Assembly (NCBI GenBank): GCA_036734945.1 | Contig: DAIMXP010000031.1 | Location: forward strand, 1-64,000 | Length of the DNA stretch: 64,000 nt | Direction: 5' to 3' | Source: UBA4733 sp036734945 | GTDB lineage: Bacteria > Chloroflexota > UBA4733 | Shown here: one piece after another, positions 33,612 through 41,380 of the stretch | Layout: every line of letters starts with the position of its first letter | Numbering within the stretch: position 1 is the first letter of the stretch | Notes under the pieces: generated by a model | Told to the model about the DNA's origin: nothing | Seen by the model: the letters and a program-made list of their open reading frames with translations, nothing else | Database searches by the model: none | Program-made: the position numbers and the translations under genes

Positions 33612-34478
33612 TCACACCTTCGCCTTCACCAGCCCCGGTATCTCTTCGATCGTATCCGCCACCGGCACGCCCGCTGCAGCGAAGGCCGCCATTTTCGCTT
33701 CCGCCGTGCCGCGGTTGCCGGAGATGATAGCGCCGGCGTGGCCCATGCGCTTCCCTTCCGGGGCGGTGCGTCCAGAGATGAAGCTCACCACCGGTTTCTT
33801 GCCTTCGGTTGCGATCCACTCCGCCGCCTCTTCCTCAGCCGCGCCGCCCACCTCGCCCAGCAGGACGATGACCTCGGTGGCCGGGTCGTCGTTGAACAAC
33901 TGCAAGATGTCGCGGAAGCTACTGCCGACAATCGGGTCGCCGCCGATACCGACGCAGGTGCTCTGGCCCAGCCCGGCCTTGGTGAGCAAGTTGACCACTT
34001 CATAGGTCAGCGTGCCGCTGCGTGAGATCAGCCCTACCGGGCCCTGCTGGAAGATGTTGCCGGGCATGATGCCGGCCTTGCCTACGCCCGGTGTCGTCAC
34101 GCCCGGGCAGTTCGGGCCGATCAGCCGGCTACGTTTGCCTTTGAGGTAGCTGTAGGCCCGTAGGGTATCGAGGATTGGCATGCGATCGGTGATGCAGACG
34201 ATCAGGTCGAGTCCCGCTGCCGCCGCTTCCATGATGCTATCGGCCGCTCCCGGTGCGGGCACGAAGCCGACCGCCGCGTTGGCGCCGACCTTGTTGACCG
34301 CCTCTTCCACGGTGTTGAAAACTGGCAAGCCGGAAACCGTCTGGCCGCCGCGCCCCGGCGTCACGCCACCCACGACCTGGGTGCCGTAGTCCAGCATCGC
34401 CTGGGTCTGGAAGGAGCCGTCCCGGCCGGTGATGCCCTGGACGATGAGGCGTGTCTCCTTCGTGAGTAAAATCGCCAT
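33612..34478 (-). CDS. sucD: Succinyl-CoA synthetase alpha subunit
   Basis: The CoA-binding fold ETRLIVQGITGRDGSFQTQA, IGPNCPGVTTPGVGKAGIMP, and the phospho-His loop MGHAGAIISGNRGTAEAKMA identify the alpha subunit, 288 residues. It carries the catalytic phosphohistidine. ATG 34478 begins 4 bases after the sucC stop, so the subunits are coupled. Confidence 0.96.
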   Translation of the reverse strand: MAILLTKETRLIVQGITGRDGSFQTQAMLDYGTQVVGGVTPGRGGQTVSGLPVFNTVEEAVNKVGANAAVGFVPAPGAADSIMEAAAAGLDLIVCITDRMPILDTLRAYSYLKGKRSRLIGPNCPGVTTPGVGKAGIMPGNIFQQGPVGLISRSGTLTYEVVNLLTKAGLGQSTCVGIGGDPIVGSSFRDILQLFNDDPATEVIVLLGEVGGAAEEEAAEWIATEGKKPVVSFISGRTAPEGKRMGHAGAIISGNRGTAEAKMAAFAAAGVPVADTIEEIPGLVKAKV

Positions 34479-34482
34479 CCGC

Positions 34483-35622
34483 CTATGCGCCCTTCTCGCG
34501 CAGCAGCGCGATGATCTTCTGCGCGCCGTCTGCTGCGCTGACAGCGGGCGTGAGGTTGGCTTCGCGCAAGATCGCTCGCCCCTCCTCCTCGCGGGTGCCG
34601 GCCATGCGCACGACGATTGGCACTTGCACGCCCAATTGTTTAACGCCCTCGACTACACCACGCGCGACCTCGTCGCCACGGGTGATGCCGCCGAAGATGT
34701 TGATGAAGACACCCTTGACTTTGGTATCTTGTAGAATCAGCTCCAGCGCGCTGCGCACCACGTCGGCCCGCGCACCGCCGCTGACATCCAGGAAGTTTGC
34801 CGGCTTGCCACCGTGCGCCGCCACCACGTCCATCGTGTTCATCGCCAGCCCGGCGCCGTTGGCCATGATGCCGATGTCACCGCTCAGGCGGACGTAGTTG
34901 AGGTTGCGCTTGCGCGCTTCCGCCTCCAAGGGGTCCTCGTCACCCTCCTGGCGGAACTGTTCCAACTCCGGGTGCCGGTACAGCGCGCTGTCATCTACCT
35001 CGAACTTACCGTCGGCAGCGACCACCTCGCCAGCGCCCGTGATAACCAGCGGGTTGATCTCCACCAGCGAGGCGTCGTAGCGCTGGAAGAGCTTCCAGAC
35101 TGTCCCGGCTGCGCTGACAACGGCCCGGAACACTTTTGGATCAACGCCCGCCTGGAAGGCCATCTGCTGCAACTCGAAGTTCTGCGGTCCAACCAGCGGG
35201 TCAGGCGTGAGCCGGATCAGCTTCTCCGGCGCAGTGGCTGCGACTTCCTCGATGTCCATGCCGCCGACGGTGCTGAACAGCAGCACGATCTGCTTGCCGT
35301 CGCGATCTAGCACCGCGCCCAGGTAGTACTCTTTAGCAATATCGAGCGCCTGCTCGACCAGCACCTGATGGACGGTGTAGCCCTTCAGGTCGGCCCCCAG
35401 CATGCGTCGGGCATGCTCTGCCGCCTCTTCCGGGCTGTCCGCCAGCTTGATAAAGCCGGCCTTGCCCCGCCCGCCGACATGCACCTGAGCCTTGACGACC
35501 ACTCGCCCCAGCCCCTGGGCAGCCGCTGCCGCCTCTTCCGGTGTATTCGCCACGGCGCCAGGCGGCGTCGGCAACCCGGCCTCGGCGAACAGCCGCTTCG
35601 CCTGATATTCGAATAGACGCAT
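34483..35622 (-). CDS. sucC: Succinyl-CoA synthetase beta subunit
   Basis: ATP-grasp subunit: MRLFEYQAKRLFAEAGLPTP, VVVKAQVHVGGRGKAGFIKL, EINPLVITGAGEVVAADGKF, the VRLSGDIGIMANGAGLAMNT and GGKPANFLDVSGGARADVVR loops, and INIFGGITRGDEVARGVVEG. 379 residues is standard. The start at 35622 gives the conserved N-terminus with GGAG 5 bases upstream; the longer frame to 35796 is not protein-like. First gene of the operon sucCD-icd-dapB. Confidence 0.96.
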   Translation of the reverse strand: MRLFEYQAKRLFAEAGLPTPPGAVANTPEEAAAAAQGLGRVVVKAQVHVGGRGKAGFIKLADSPEEAAEHARRMLGADLKGYTVHQVLVEQALDIAKEYYLGAVLDRDGKQIVLLFSTVGGMDIEEVAATAPEKLIRLTPDPLVGPQNFELQQMAFQAGVDPKVFRAVVSAAGTVWKLFQRYDASLVEINPLVITGAGEVVAADGKFEVDDSALYRHPELEQFRQEGDEDPLEAEARKRNLNYVRLSGDIGIMANGAGLAMNTMDVVAAHGGKPANFLDVSGGARADVVRSALELILQDTKVKGVFINIFGGITRGDEVARGVVEGVKQLGVQVPIVVRMAGTREEEGRAILREANLTPAVSAADGAQKIIALLREKGA

Positions 35623-35887
35623 CTGCACTCCGTAGGCTCGCTGAGCCTTCCCATCGCCTCCACGCCGGCACAGCGCCCTGGCTGCCGCTCTCGACACAGA
35701 ACCGCCGTGCCAGTATCGCAGGGAGGGGTGGAGTGTGTCAAAAGCCCGCGGACTGCGGGGCCCGTATGTATTCCGGCTACAATCACATAGACCCAACGAC
35801 CCAACGATGGGTTATGAAAAGGACGATGGCAGCGTCGTTCTCTGCTTGCGGGAAGCGGCAGAGTGGGCACGAAGGAGGTCCAGTACC

Positions 35888-37075
35888 ATGCACGTTCGAA
35901 GATGGTGCCACTTGACTCTGCCGCTGGTGACAACGTGCTGCATTATCGTCATGGCGGCCTGCACCGGGGCCGGGGCGGGTTCCCAGGCTGAGAGCTCATC
36001 TATCAGTTCCGCCGAGGCCGCGCTGCCGAGTACCGCTGCGGCAACGTCGAGTGCAGCGGCGACCGCCACGACGCCCACAACGGGTCCGTGGCGCATCAGT
36101 CCGGTTTCGGTATTGGATGTGAGTACCGAGTCTACTCCCAACGGATTCTGGAGCCTTCTGTTCACGGTAGCAATTATGAACAACACCTCGGGGCTCCTTC
36201 GACTCGACTCGAAGGCAAAGGGGAGCAGAATGCTCGCGCAGGTAACAGCCGGGGGGTACGTCTACCCAACAGAGCCTGCGCCGCTGTTTTTTGAGCCTCC
36301 GGAATTCTGGGATCCCAATCTGAACAGTGATATCTACCACAGTGGCGGCATGGGTGGCGGACAATTGGCGATCCCCCCTGGCTTTCAGTTTCCGTTCGGC
36401 GCTATTGTGAACGTGGCAAAGAATGTAGTGCCTGAGACATTAGACATCATCGCTGAGCCGGGTTCAGGCTGGTCTGGCCACCTCGCGATTCCCCTCGCCG
36501 CATTTTCCACCAGCAACCTGGCAAATGCCGTTTTCATCCCGAGGTCTGGGTACAAGTCCACAGGTGTGGATAGCATCCACCAGGGCCGGCTTACATTGGC
36601 GATCTCCGACGTTCATCTCAGAAATGCTTGCGAGGCTAACTACGATGGTATCCTGCTCCGTGTTCTGGACGTACACCTACAGATTACTAACGACTCTGGA
36701 TACGCCGTCCGTGGGATATCCCCGGAGTTGACCGCTTATGATGCTGGCGGAGGCGTGTTTGACATCCACTTCACGAATACGAGAATCCCCAGCGTTGCTC
36801 CAGGCGAAGCTGCCAATATGCACTTACTCAGCGACGTTAACACAGTCGACGCAGTGCATGGCACCCTGTCTCAGGGTGCGTGTCCTCCAGGCGGATACCC
36901 GCATGTATACCCGCCCTTCAAGCTGTTAGTGGTCCTCCCGCCTGCTACCGATCAAAGCGGCAAGGCAGTCGGGGCCGCACAGTGGGCTATCTATGACATT
37001 GGCACACCCGCCGAAGGCCCCGCCTTCAAGCCCTTCAACTGTTACACGGGGTTCCTCTGTTGGCAGGGTAACTAG
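35888..37075 (+). CDS. Secreted lipoprotein of unknown function
   Basis: Signal peptide MHVRRWCHLTLPLVTTCCII ends at the lipobox VMAAC. A Ser/Ala/Thr-rich linker follows, then about 300 residues of beta-rich sequence with no known domain: WRISPVSVLDVSTESTPNGF, LLRLDSKAKGSRMLAQVTAG, VLDVHLQITNDSGYAVRGIS, GACPPGGYPHVYPPFKLLVV. The central part alternates like two immunoglobulin-like folds of the DUF4352 style, but I cannot name a family. Cys near the C-terminus (NCYTGFLCW) suggest a disulfide. ATG 35888 has AAGGAGG 9 bases upstream. Divergent from sucC. Confidence 0.7.
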   Translation: MHVRRWCHLTLPLVTTCCIIVMAACTGAGAGSQAESSSISSAEAALPSTAAATSSAAATATTPTTGPWRISPVSVLDVSTESTPNGFWSLLFTVAIMNNTSGLLRLDSKAKGSRMLAQVTAGGYVYPTEPAPLFFEPPEFWDPNLNSDIYHSGGMGGGQLAIPPGFQFPFGAIVNVAKNVVPETLDIIAEPGSGWSGHLAIPLAAFSTSNLANAVFIPRSGYKSTGVDSIHQGRLTLAISDVHLRNACEANYDGILLRVLDVHLQITNDSGYAVRGISPELTAYDAGGGVFDIHFTNTRIPSVAPGEAANMHLLSDVNTVDAVHGTLSQGACPPGGYPHVYPPFKLLVVLPPATDQSGKAVGAAQWAIYDIGTPAEGPAFKPFNCYTGFLCWQGN

Positions 37076-37470
37076 ATTGCATCCCCACTTGCCCGACAAC
37101 GGTTGACAGTCCTGAATATTGCTGCCCCATCTCGTGCCGCCCGATATGCCATCCTGCTCGACGCTCGGAGAGGTTCCGTCTCCTTCCGTTTCGGTCCCGA
37201 CTTGTCTCAGTCATGCTGAAGCACCACTGAATATGATCCTGCGTCAAAAATAAACCTACAGCGTCGTGCATGTGTTCGGCACGCGAAACTGGGTTCTCAG
37301 GCACTCTTGCTGCGACACTAGCTGGCGTCAGACGGGGTGGAGACCGCGCAAAAAGTTGGCTCTGCCATACATCGCCCGCTTGGTCCCCTTAGGTCTATTC
37401 ACCTGGCCTTCCACTTGGCCATCGACTCGCGGAAGGGTACTGAAATGTCAAACAAGTCGTCATGAAGCTC
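37076..37470. other. Intergenic stretch without a supported gene
   Basis: Both strands contain only short frames. It separates the lipoprotein from the 3' end of the purM operon. Confidence 0.4.
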
Positions 37471-37824
37471 CTAATTGTCCCGTTGCCGCAACTCGGCAAT
37501 TATAGCGACGAGAAACTCCTCGGCCTCTTGCAATCGCTCTCGAAGGAATCGTTCCCAGACAACATCAATGCTCGGCGGAAGATCGCCTACCTGAATCAGC
37601 ACTTCGACGTGCCGAGCAAATCGCTCCACGCGGACCATAGCCGGATCACTTGGCGAAAATCGAATGCTCTGAAACTCTCTCTCTTCGGCTGAGTCTCCCC
37701 CGAAAATCAGGTTGATTGCTTCAATTATATCGGATCGCCACTTTGGAATCTGAGACGTTTGAACGGTAGCCACCTGTGATCGAAGCTGCTCCAAGAGGTC
37801 CGCCGCTTCGGATCGGTCGAGCAT
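37471..37824 (-). CDS. Hypothetical protein downstream of purM
   Basis: 117 residues, MLDRSEAADLLEQLRSQVAT then SIRFSPSDPAMVRVERFARH, ending LQEAEEFLVAIIAELRQRDN. Helical and acidic, with no catalytic motif. ATG 37824 lies 3 bases after the purM stop, so it is co-translated. It looks like a conserved small cytoplasmic protein; no family name can be given. Confidence 0.62.
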   Translation of the reverse strand: MLDRSEAADLLEQLRSQVATVQTSQIPKWRSDIIEAINLIFGGDSAEEREFQSIRFSPSDPAMVRVERFARHVEVLIQVGDLPPSIDVVWERFLRERLQEAEEFLVAIIAELRQRDN

Positions 37825-37827
37825 TGG

Positions 37828-38916
37828 TCATCGAGACCTAACGAAAGTCTTGCCTTTGCCGATGAGTGCCACCGGCTCTATTACAACGTGCCGCTGCTCA
37901 TCCTGAACCGCATAGCCGATTCTCTGTGCCTTCTTCCCGTGCGAATGGACGAGAGAGATAACTTGCTCGACGTATTCACCAGCCACGACGACGCAAAAGC
38001 CGACACCCATATTGAACACGCGAAACATCTCTTCGTCTGGAACAGATCCTGCTTGCTGAATAGCAGCGAAGATGGGTGGTATGGGAGGCAATTCCTCAAT
38101 GACAAATCCGACAGGTGCATGAACGCGTGCCAAGTTGAGAAAGCCGTCGCTCGTGATATGCACAAGGGCCTTGACCGGTATCTTCTCGAGAATCTGCAAT
38201 GCTTCACTAACATATATGTGAGTAGGTCTCAGCAACTCCTCACCAATCGAGGTCTGCAAGCCAGGTAAGACAGTGTGAACGTTGTACTGAGCCTGTTCAA
38301 ACAGAACGCGGCGGGCGAGGGTGACGCCATTGCTGTGCACGCCGTTACTCTCGATGCCGACAACTACATCACCGTCCCTGATATCCTGGCCGATGAGTAT
38401 TTTGTCCAAATCGACGAGACCAACGGCAGACCCGGCAAGATCGAAGGCATGCCCACCATGATGATCGGCAATAATGTCCGGTAATTGGGCTATCTCACCA
38501 CCCGGAATTGAGATGCGAGCAGCACAGGCGCCGGCAGCTAAACCCTTCGAGATTTCGTCCAAAAGATAGGGATCCGCGTTCCGTACGGCAATATAGTCAA
38601 CCATCGAAAGCGGCGTAGCGCCAACACATAACAGATCGTTGACATTCATCGCCACACAATCGATGCCTATGGTGTCGTATCTGTTCATCATCTGCGCGAT
38701 GAGCGCCTTGGTCCCGACACCGTCACTGGTGAAGGCTAGCCCCTTACCGCCGATGTCAATGACATTTGCGAAGAAACCAACATCCAGTTTGACCGCCCCG
38801 ATTCCAGGCCGGTCAGGCCATGTCTTCCGGATGCGGGATATGAGACTTTGGAGACCGGCCTCCTCGTTTTCCGTATCTACGCCGGCCGCCACATAGGTGG
38901 TCAGTGGCTCAATCAT
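37828..38916 (-). CDS. purM: Phosphoribosylformylglycinamidine cyclo-ligase (AIR synthase)
   Basis: TSDGVGTKALIAQMMNRYDT, GIDCVAMNVNDLLCVGATPL, PGGEIAQLPDI, DGDVVVGIESNGVHSNGVTL, LVHITSDGFLNLARVHAPVG are PurM signatures of the ATP-grasp-like PurM fold. The enzyme closes the imidazole ring in purine synthesis. ATG 38916 gives the family N-terminus MIEPLTTYVAAGVDTENEEA; upstream codons belong to the ribbon-helix-helix gene, whose stop overlaps this start (ATGATTGA). HITSDGF replaces the more usual HITGGG, a notable divergence. No other pur gene is nearby. Confidence 0.88.
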   Translation of the reverse strand: MIEPLTTYVAAGVDTENEEAGLQSLISRIRKTWPDRPGIGAVKLDVGFFANVIDIGGKGLAFTSDGVGTKALIAQMMNRYDTIGIDCVAMNVNDLLCVGATPLSMVDYIAVRNADPYLLDEISKGLAAGACAARISIPGGEIAQLPDIIADHHGGHAFDLAGSAVGLVDLDKILIGQDIRDGDVVVGIESNGVHSNGVTLARRVLFEQAQYNVHTVLPGLQTSIGEELLRPTHIYVSEALQILEKIPVKALVHITSDGFLNLARVHAPVGFVIEELPPIPPIFAAIQQAGSVPDEEMFRVFNMGVGFCVVVAGEYVEQVISLVHSHGKKAQRIGYAVQDEQRHVVIEPVALIGKGKTFVRSR

Positions 38917-39100
38917 CGCCGACGGCCTCCGTTGCGTAGAGCCGAGCTTCGAGTACCGCAAGGACAAACTCCCTGATCGTGATGTTGTTTTGGACACTGT
39001 CGACGTGCAGGCGACGGTGAAGCGCAGCCGGGATTTGGCCGAGGAGCGATCGGATTGCAGTTCCGTTGGAAGCCGGAGCGACCTCGGTGGAATCCAACAC
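38909..39100 (-). CDS. Ribbon-helix-helix DNA-binding protein coupled to purM
   Basis: 63 residues: LGQIPAALHRRLHVDSVQNN then ITIREFVLAVLEARLYATEA. The second half is a clear Arc/CopG-like ribbon-helix-helix with IPAALHRRLHVDSV as the beta strand and first helix. The stop overlaps the purM start by 8 bases. GTG 39100 is chosen; the ribosome site is poor. A consensus promoter lies about 65-93 bases upstream. It may regulate this operon, or be an orphan antitoxin captured next to purM. Confidence 0.6.
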   Translation of the reverse strand: MLDSTEVAPASNGTAIRSLLGQIPAALHRRLHVDSVQNNITIREFVLAVLEARLYATEAVGDD

Positions 39101-39505
39101 CCTGGTCGATATGCATGTGTAGTCTTGTGACCTTACTCTCTTGCTTGCATGGCATCAAGATAGCATTATAGCAACGCAGTGGAGGGCAGTCAACGAGCGA
39201 CGGTATGATCCCGTGAAACTGACAAGCAACCGTAGGCTTCGAGGCCTGACGAGCCTCTGAATTCATTGCTCGTTTTCGCTCCAGGAGAATAAGGACATGT
39301 ACGCACGGTATGTTGGTAGGTAGCATATGCAACGCGCCCCAAAGTGAACGCCACGATGACCTGAGAGTACCGCCGCCATTGGCATTGGGTTCGTATAAGG
39401 AAGTGCGTAGCAAACGAACGATGGTTGTACCCGGAGTACCGGGTAATATACCGTTTGCTTGCTATGAGAAACTTTTCGCCGCACCTTGGCGCAGTACTAC
39501 AGCGA
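39101..39505. other. Intergenic stretch with the RHH-purM promoter
   Basis: Apart from the promoter at 39165-39193 I see no gene or repeat here. Frames on both strands are short. Confidence 0.4.
39165..39193 (-). promoter_or_regulatory. Sigma70 promoter of the RHH-purM-hypothetical operon
   Basis: On the minus strand TTGACT (39188-39193), a 17-base spacer and a perfect TATAAT (39165-39170). Transcription would start near 39158, about 58 bases before GTG 39100. Confidence 0.72.
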
Positions 39506-40132
39506 TCAGAGGAGCACGTAGCGGAGCGCCTTCGCTATGCGCTGCAATGGCGTCTGCAACGCCGGGTCCACCAGGGGCCGGTGGAACAGCGGCTGCACGG
39601 GTATTGCTTGCATTCCACGTTCGTACAGAGCGGCCGCCGGGGCGTTGCCTGCCATTGAGGACGGATACCAGAGCCCCTGGACCTCCGGGTAGGCGCTGTA
39701 GATGGCCTGCGACCAGCGGCGGGCACGGGGGCGCGGGCCGGAAGCGAGCGCGCTGGATGCTCCAGCTGCCGTCGGCCACAGGCCGGTCAGATCGAGCAGC
39801 GTGAGCTCTTGTTGCAGAGCGAACGCCGCGAGCCAGGGCTGTCCACTGCCGCGGTCAACGACTCGCGAGCGTTGGAAGATTTCGGCCAGGCAGGTGAGGC
39901 CGTCCGCCGCTGCGTAGAGAATGCCGCGTTCCTGCAGACGCGGCGGCGCCATATGGTGATCAAAACGCGCCTGAGGAACCGGGCCGTAGTGGCGGAAGGC
40001 AGACCAGCCGGCGGGGTACGCTCCGGCACGAAAGTAGATCCGCCACAACGTAGACCCGGCAGGCAAGTGGTGATAGGCTGGCCGCAGCGCAGCCAGCGCC
40101 GCCAGAGGTGGCGGCTCCGGAAACTTCGGCAC
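39506..40132 (-). CDS. RES-domain toxin
   Basis: The 208-residue protein has the RES fold: STLWRIYFRAGAYPAGWSAF, RFDHHMAPPRLQERGILYAA, LAEIFQRSRVVDRG, SQAIYSAYPEVQGLWYPSSM. RES toxins degrade NAD+ in the cell; Arg, Glu and Ser at the RES positions are visible (R31, the Glu of LAEIFQ, and the Ser of YPSSM). It lies 10 bases downstream of its Xre/MbcA-type antitoxin. Confidence 0.8.
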   Translation of the reverse strand: MPKFPEPPPLAALAALRPAYHHLPAGSTLWRIYFRAGAYPAGWSAFRHYGPVPQARFDHHMAPPRLQERGILYAAADGLTCLAEIFQRSRVVDRGSGQPWLAAFALQQELTLLDLTGLWPTAAGASSALASGPRPRARRWSQAIYSAYPEVQGLWYPSSMAGNAPAAALYERGMQAIPVQPLFHRPLVDPALQTPLQRIAKALRYVLL

Positions 40133-40142
40133 GAGCGCCCGG

Positions 40143-40733
40143 TCAGACGACAGCAGCGGGAGGAACGACCGCCGTTGGGGCGCCGCCGTGCAGTAGCCAG
40201 TCGCGCGGACTCACCATCCGTCCCTCAATCTCCAGGTCCGGGTCCGGGCTAAGGAACCACCGTTGGATGCTGACCGGATGTATCCTGGGATCGAGCGTGG
40301 CGAGAACGGCGCCGATGCCTGGTAGGACACCGCCGGTGAAGTGATTGAACTGAAAGACGGGCAGCCGCCAGCCATCCGGCGTCTTGATCCCATAGAGCGT
40401 TCGCGCCGCCAGGCGATGGCGAACCCTGCTGACGTCGAGGCCGAGCCGATGAGCGACCTGTGCCGGGGTCAACGCTGTCGCCAGTAACGCGGCGTATTCG
40501 GCCGCGCCGCGCGCCAATGGGCTATCTGCCCGCTCATCCGGTCGCTCCGGGCGGAGGTCGAAGGCGCCGCCTTCCAAGACCGCGACTTCGGCGGCGGTGA
40601 GGTCGTGGAGGGCGCTGCCGGGCGGCTCAGCGGCCGGCATAGCACGCACCGCTTCAGCGACCAGTTGCTCAAACGCAGTCGGGTCGAGCTGCAGACCGAC
40701 CCGTGCCAAATCCTCCTGGCTGAGCAAAGACAC
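40143..40733 (-). CDS. Xre/MbcA/ParS-type antitoxin of the RES toxin
   Basis: 196 residues. An N-terminal helical part is followed by an HTH (LTPAQVAHRLGLDVSRVRHR, then LAARTLYGIKTPDGWRLPVF) and the toxin-binding segment VLPGIGAVLATLDPRIHPVS with IQRWFLSPDPDLEIEGRMVS, the family's C-terminal signature. It neutralises RES and likely represses the operon. Longer N-terminus than typical Xre antitoxins. Confidence 0.78.
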   Translation of the reverse strand: MSLLSQEDLARVGLQLDPTAFEQLVAEAVRAMPAAEPPGSALHDLTAAEVAVLEGGAFDLRPERPDERADSPLARGAAEYAALLATALTPAQVAHRLGLDVSRVRHRLAARTLYGIKTPDGWRLPVFQFNHFTGGVLPGIGAVLATLDPRIHPVSIQRWFLSPDPDLEIEGRMVSPRDWLLHGGAPTAVVPPAAVV

Positions 40734-40855
40734 GTGAACCTCTTCCCGACGCCCTCCGCACGTTGTCGCGCGTCAAGCGTCGTCGTGCGAATATGGTACC
40801 ACCACGGGCCTGCCTGACCGGGCGTGTACGATGGCGCGCCTCTTCCAGCCGCCCA

Positions 40856-40942
40856 CCCTACGCGGAAGCGTAGGGCTACGAACACAAAGCCTCATAAATG
40901 AGGCTGCGCGCGATGCTCGTTACCAGCCTGCTTCAGCAGGCT
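40856..40942. repeat. Three consecutive short hairpins
   Basis: CCCTACGC-GGAA-GCGTAGGG (40856-40875), AGCCTCAT-AA-ATGAGGCT (40888-40905) and AGCCTGCT-TC-AGCAGGCT (40925-40942), each with perfect 8-bp arms. The second is preceded by GCTACGAACACAA, as is the related hairpin inside the MITE at 11211. They sit between the antitoxin promoter region and the long inverted repeats. Confidence 0.7.
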
Positions 40943-40944
40943 TT

Positions 40945-41320
40945 GAGAGGAGTGCGCCGCAAAGCTTTGCAAAGCAAGCGAATGGCGTTAGTGCTGCGAG
41001 ATACAGGGCCGCGATTGCGATCGGCGGCCAAGCGACGTGGGCGACTGCGGTCGCTTGAGCAGGTGAGGACGGTTGCGGGAGGGGAGTCCTGGCAAAGGGG
41101 GAACAGGACTGCGCTTGGTGGCGGGCGTTCGCCGCAATGCACGTTGCAATCGCGGTCATGTCCTCCCTCGTTCGCCATCGCTCCCCTCCCGCAACCGCCC
41201 TTCCCCACCAAAGCCACAGCAGTCGCCCTCGTCGCTTGGCCGCCGATCGCAATCGCGGCCCTGTATCTCGCGGCGCCTCGCAATGCCCGTTTGCTGTACA
41301 ATACGTTGCGGCGCACTCGT
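40945..41320. repeat. Long inverted repeat unit 1
   Basis: About 140-base arms (40945-41086 and 41181-41320) are reverse complements of each other at an estimated three quarters or more of positions. They share TACAGGGCCGCGATTGCGAT, CGGCGGCCAAGCGACG, GGGCGACTGC and GGTTGCGGGAGGGGAG. The 94-base centre has no gene. Same family as the units at 44111, 44491, 45725 and 47920. Confidence 0.72.
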
Positions 41321-41380
41321 CGTGGGTGTCGGCCAGGCTTGCAAGTGCCAGTTCGGGCCTGCCCCAGCCAACACTGCAAT

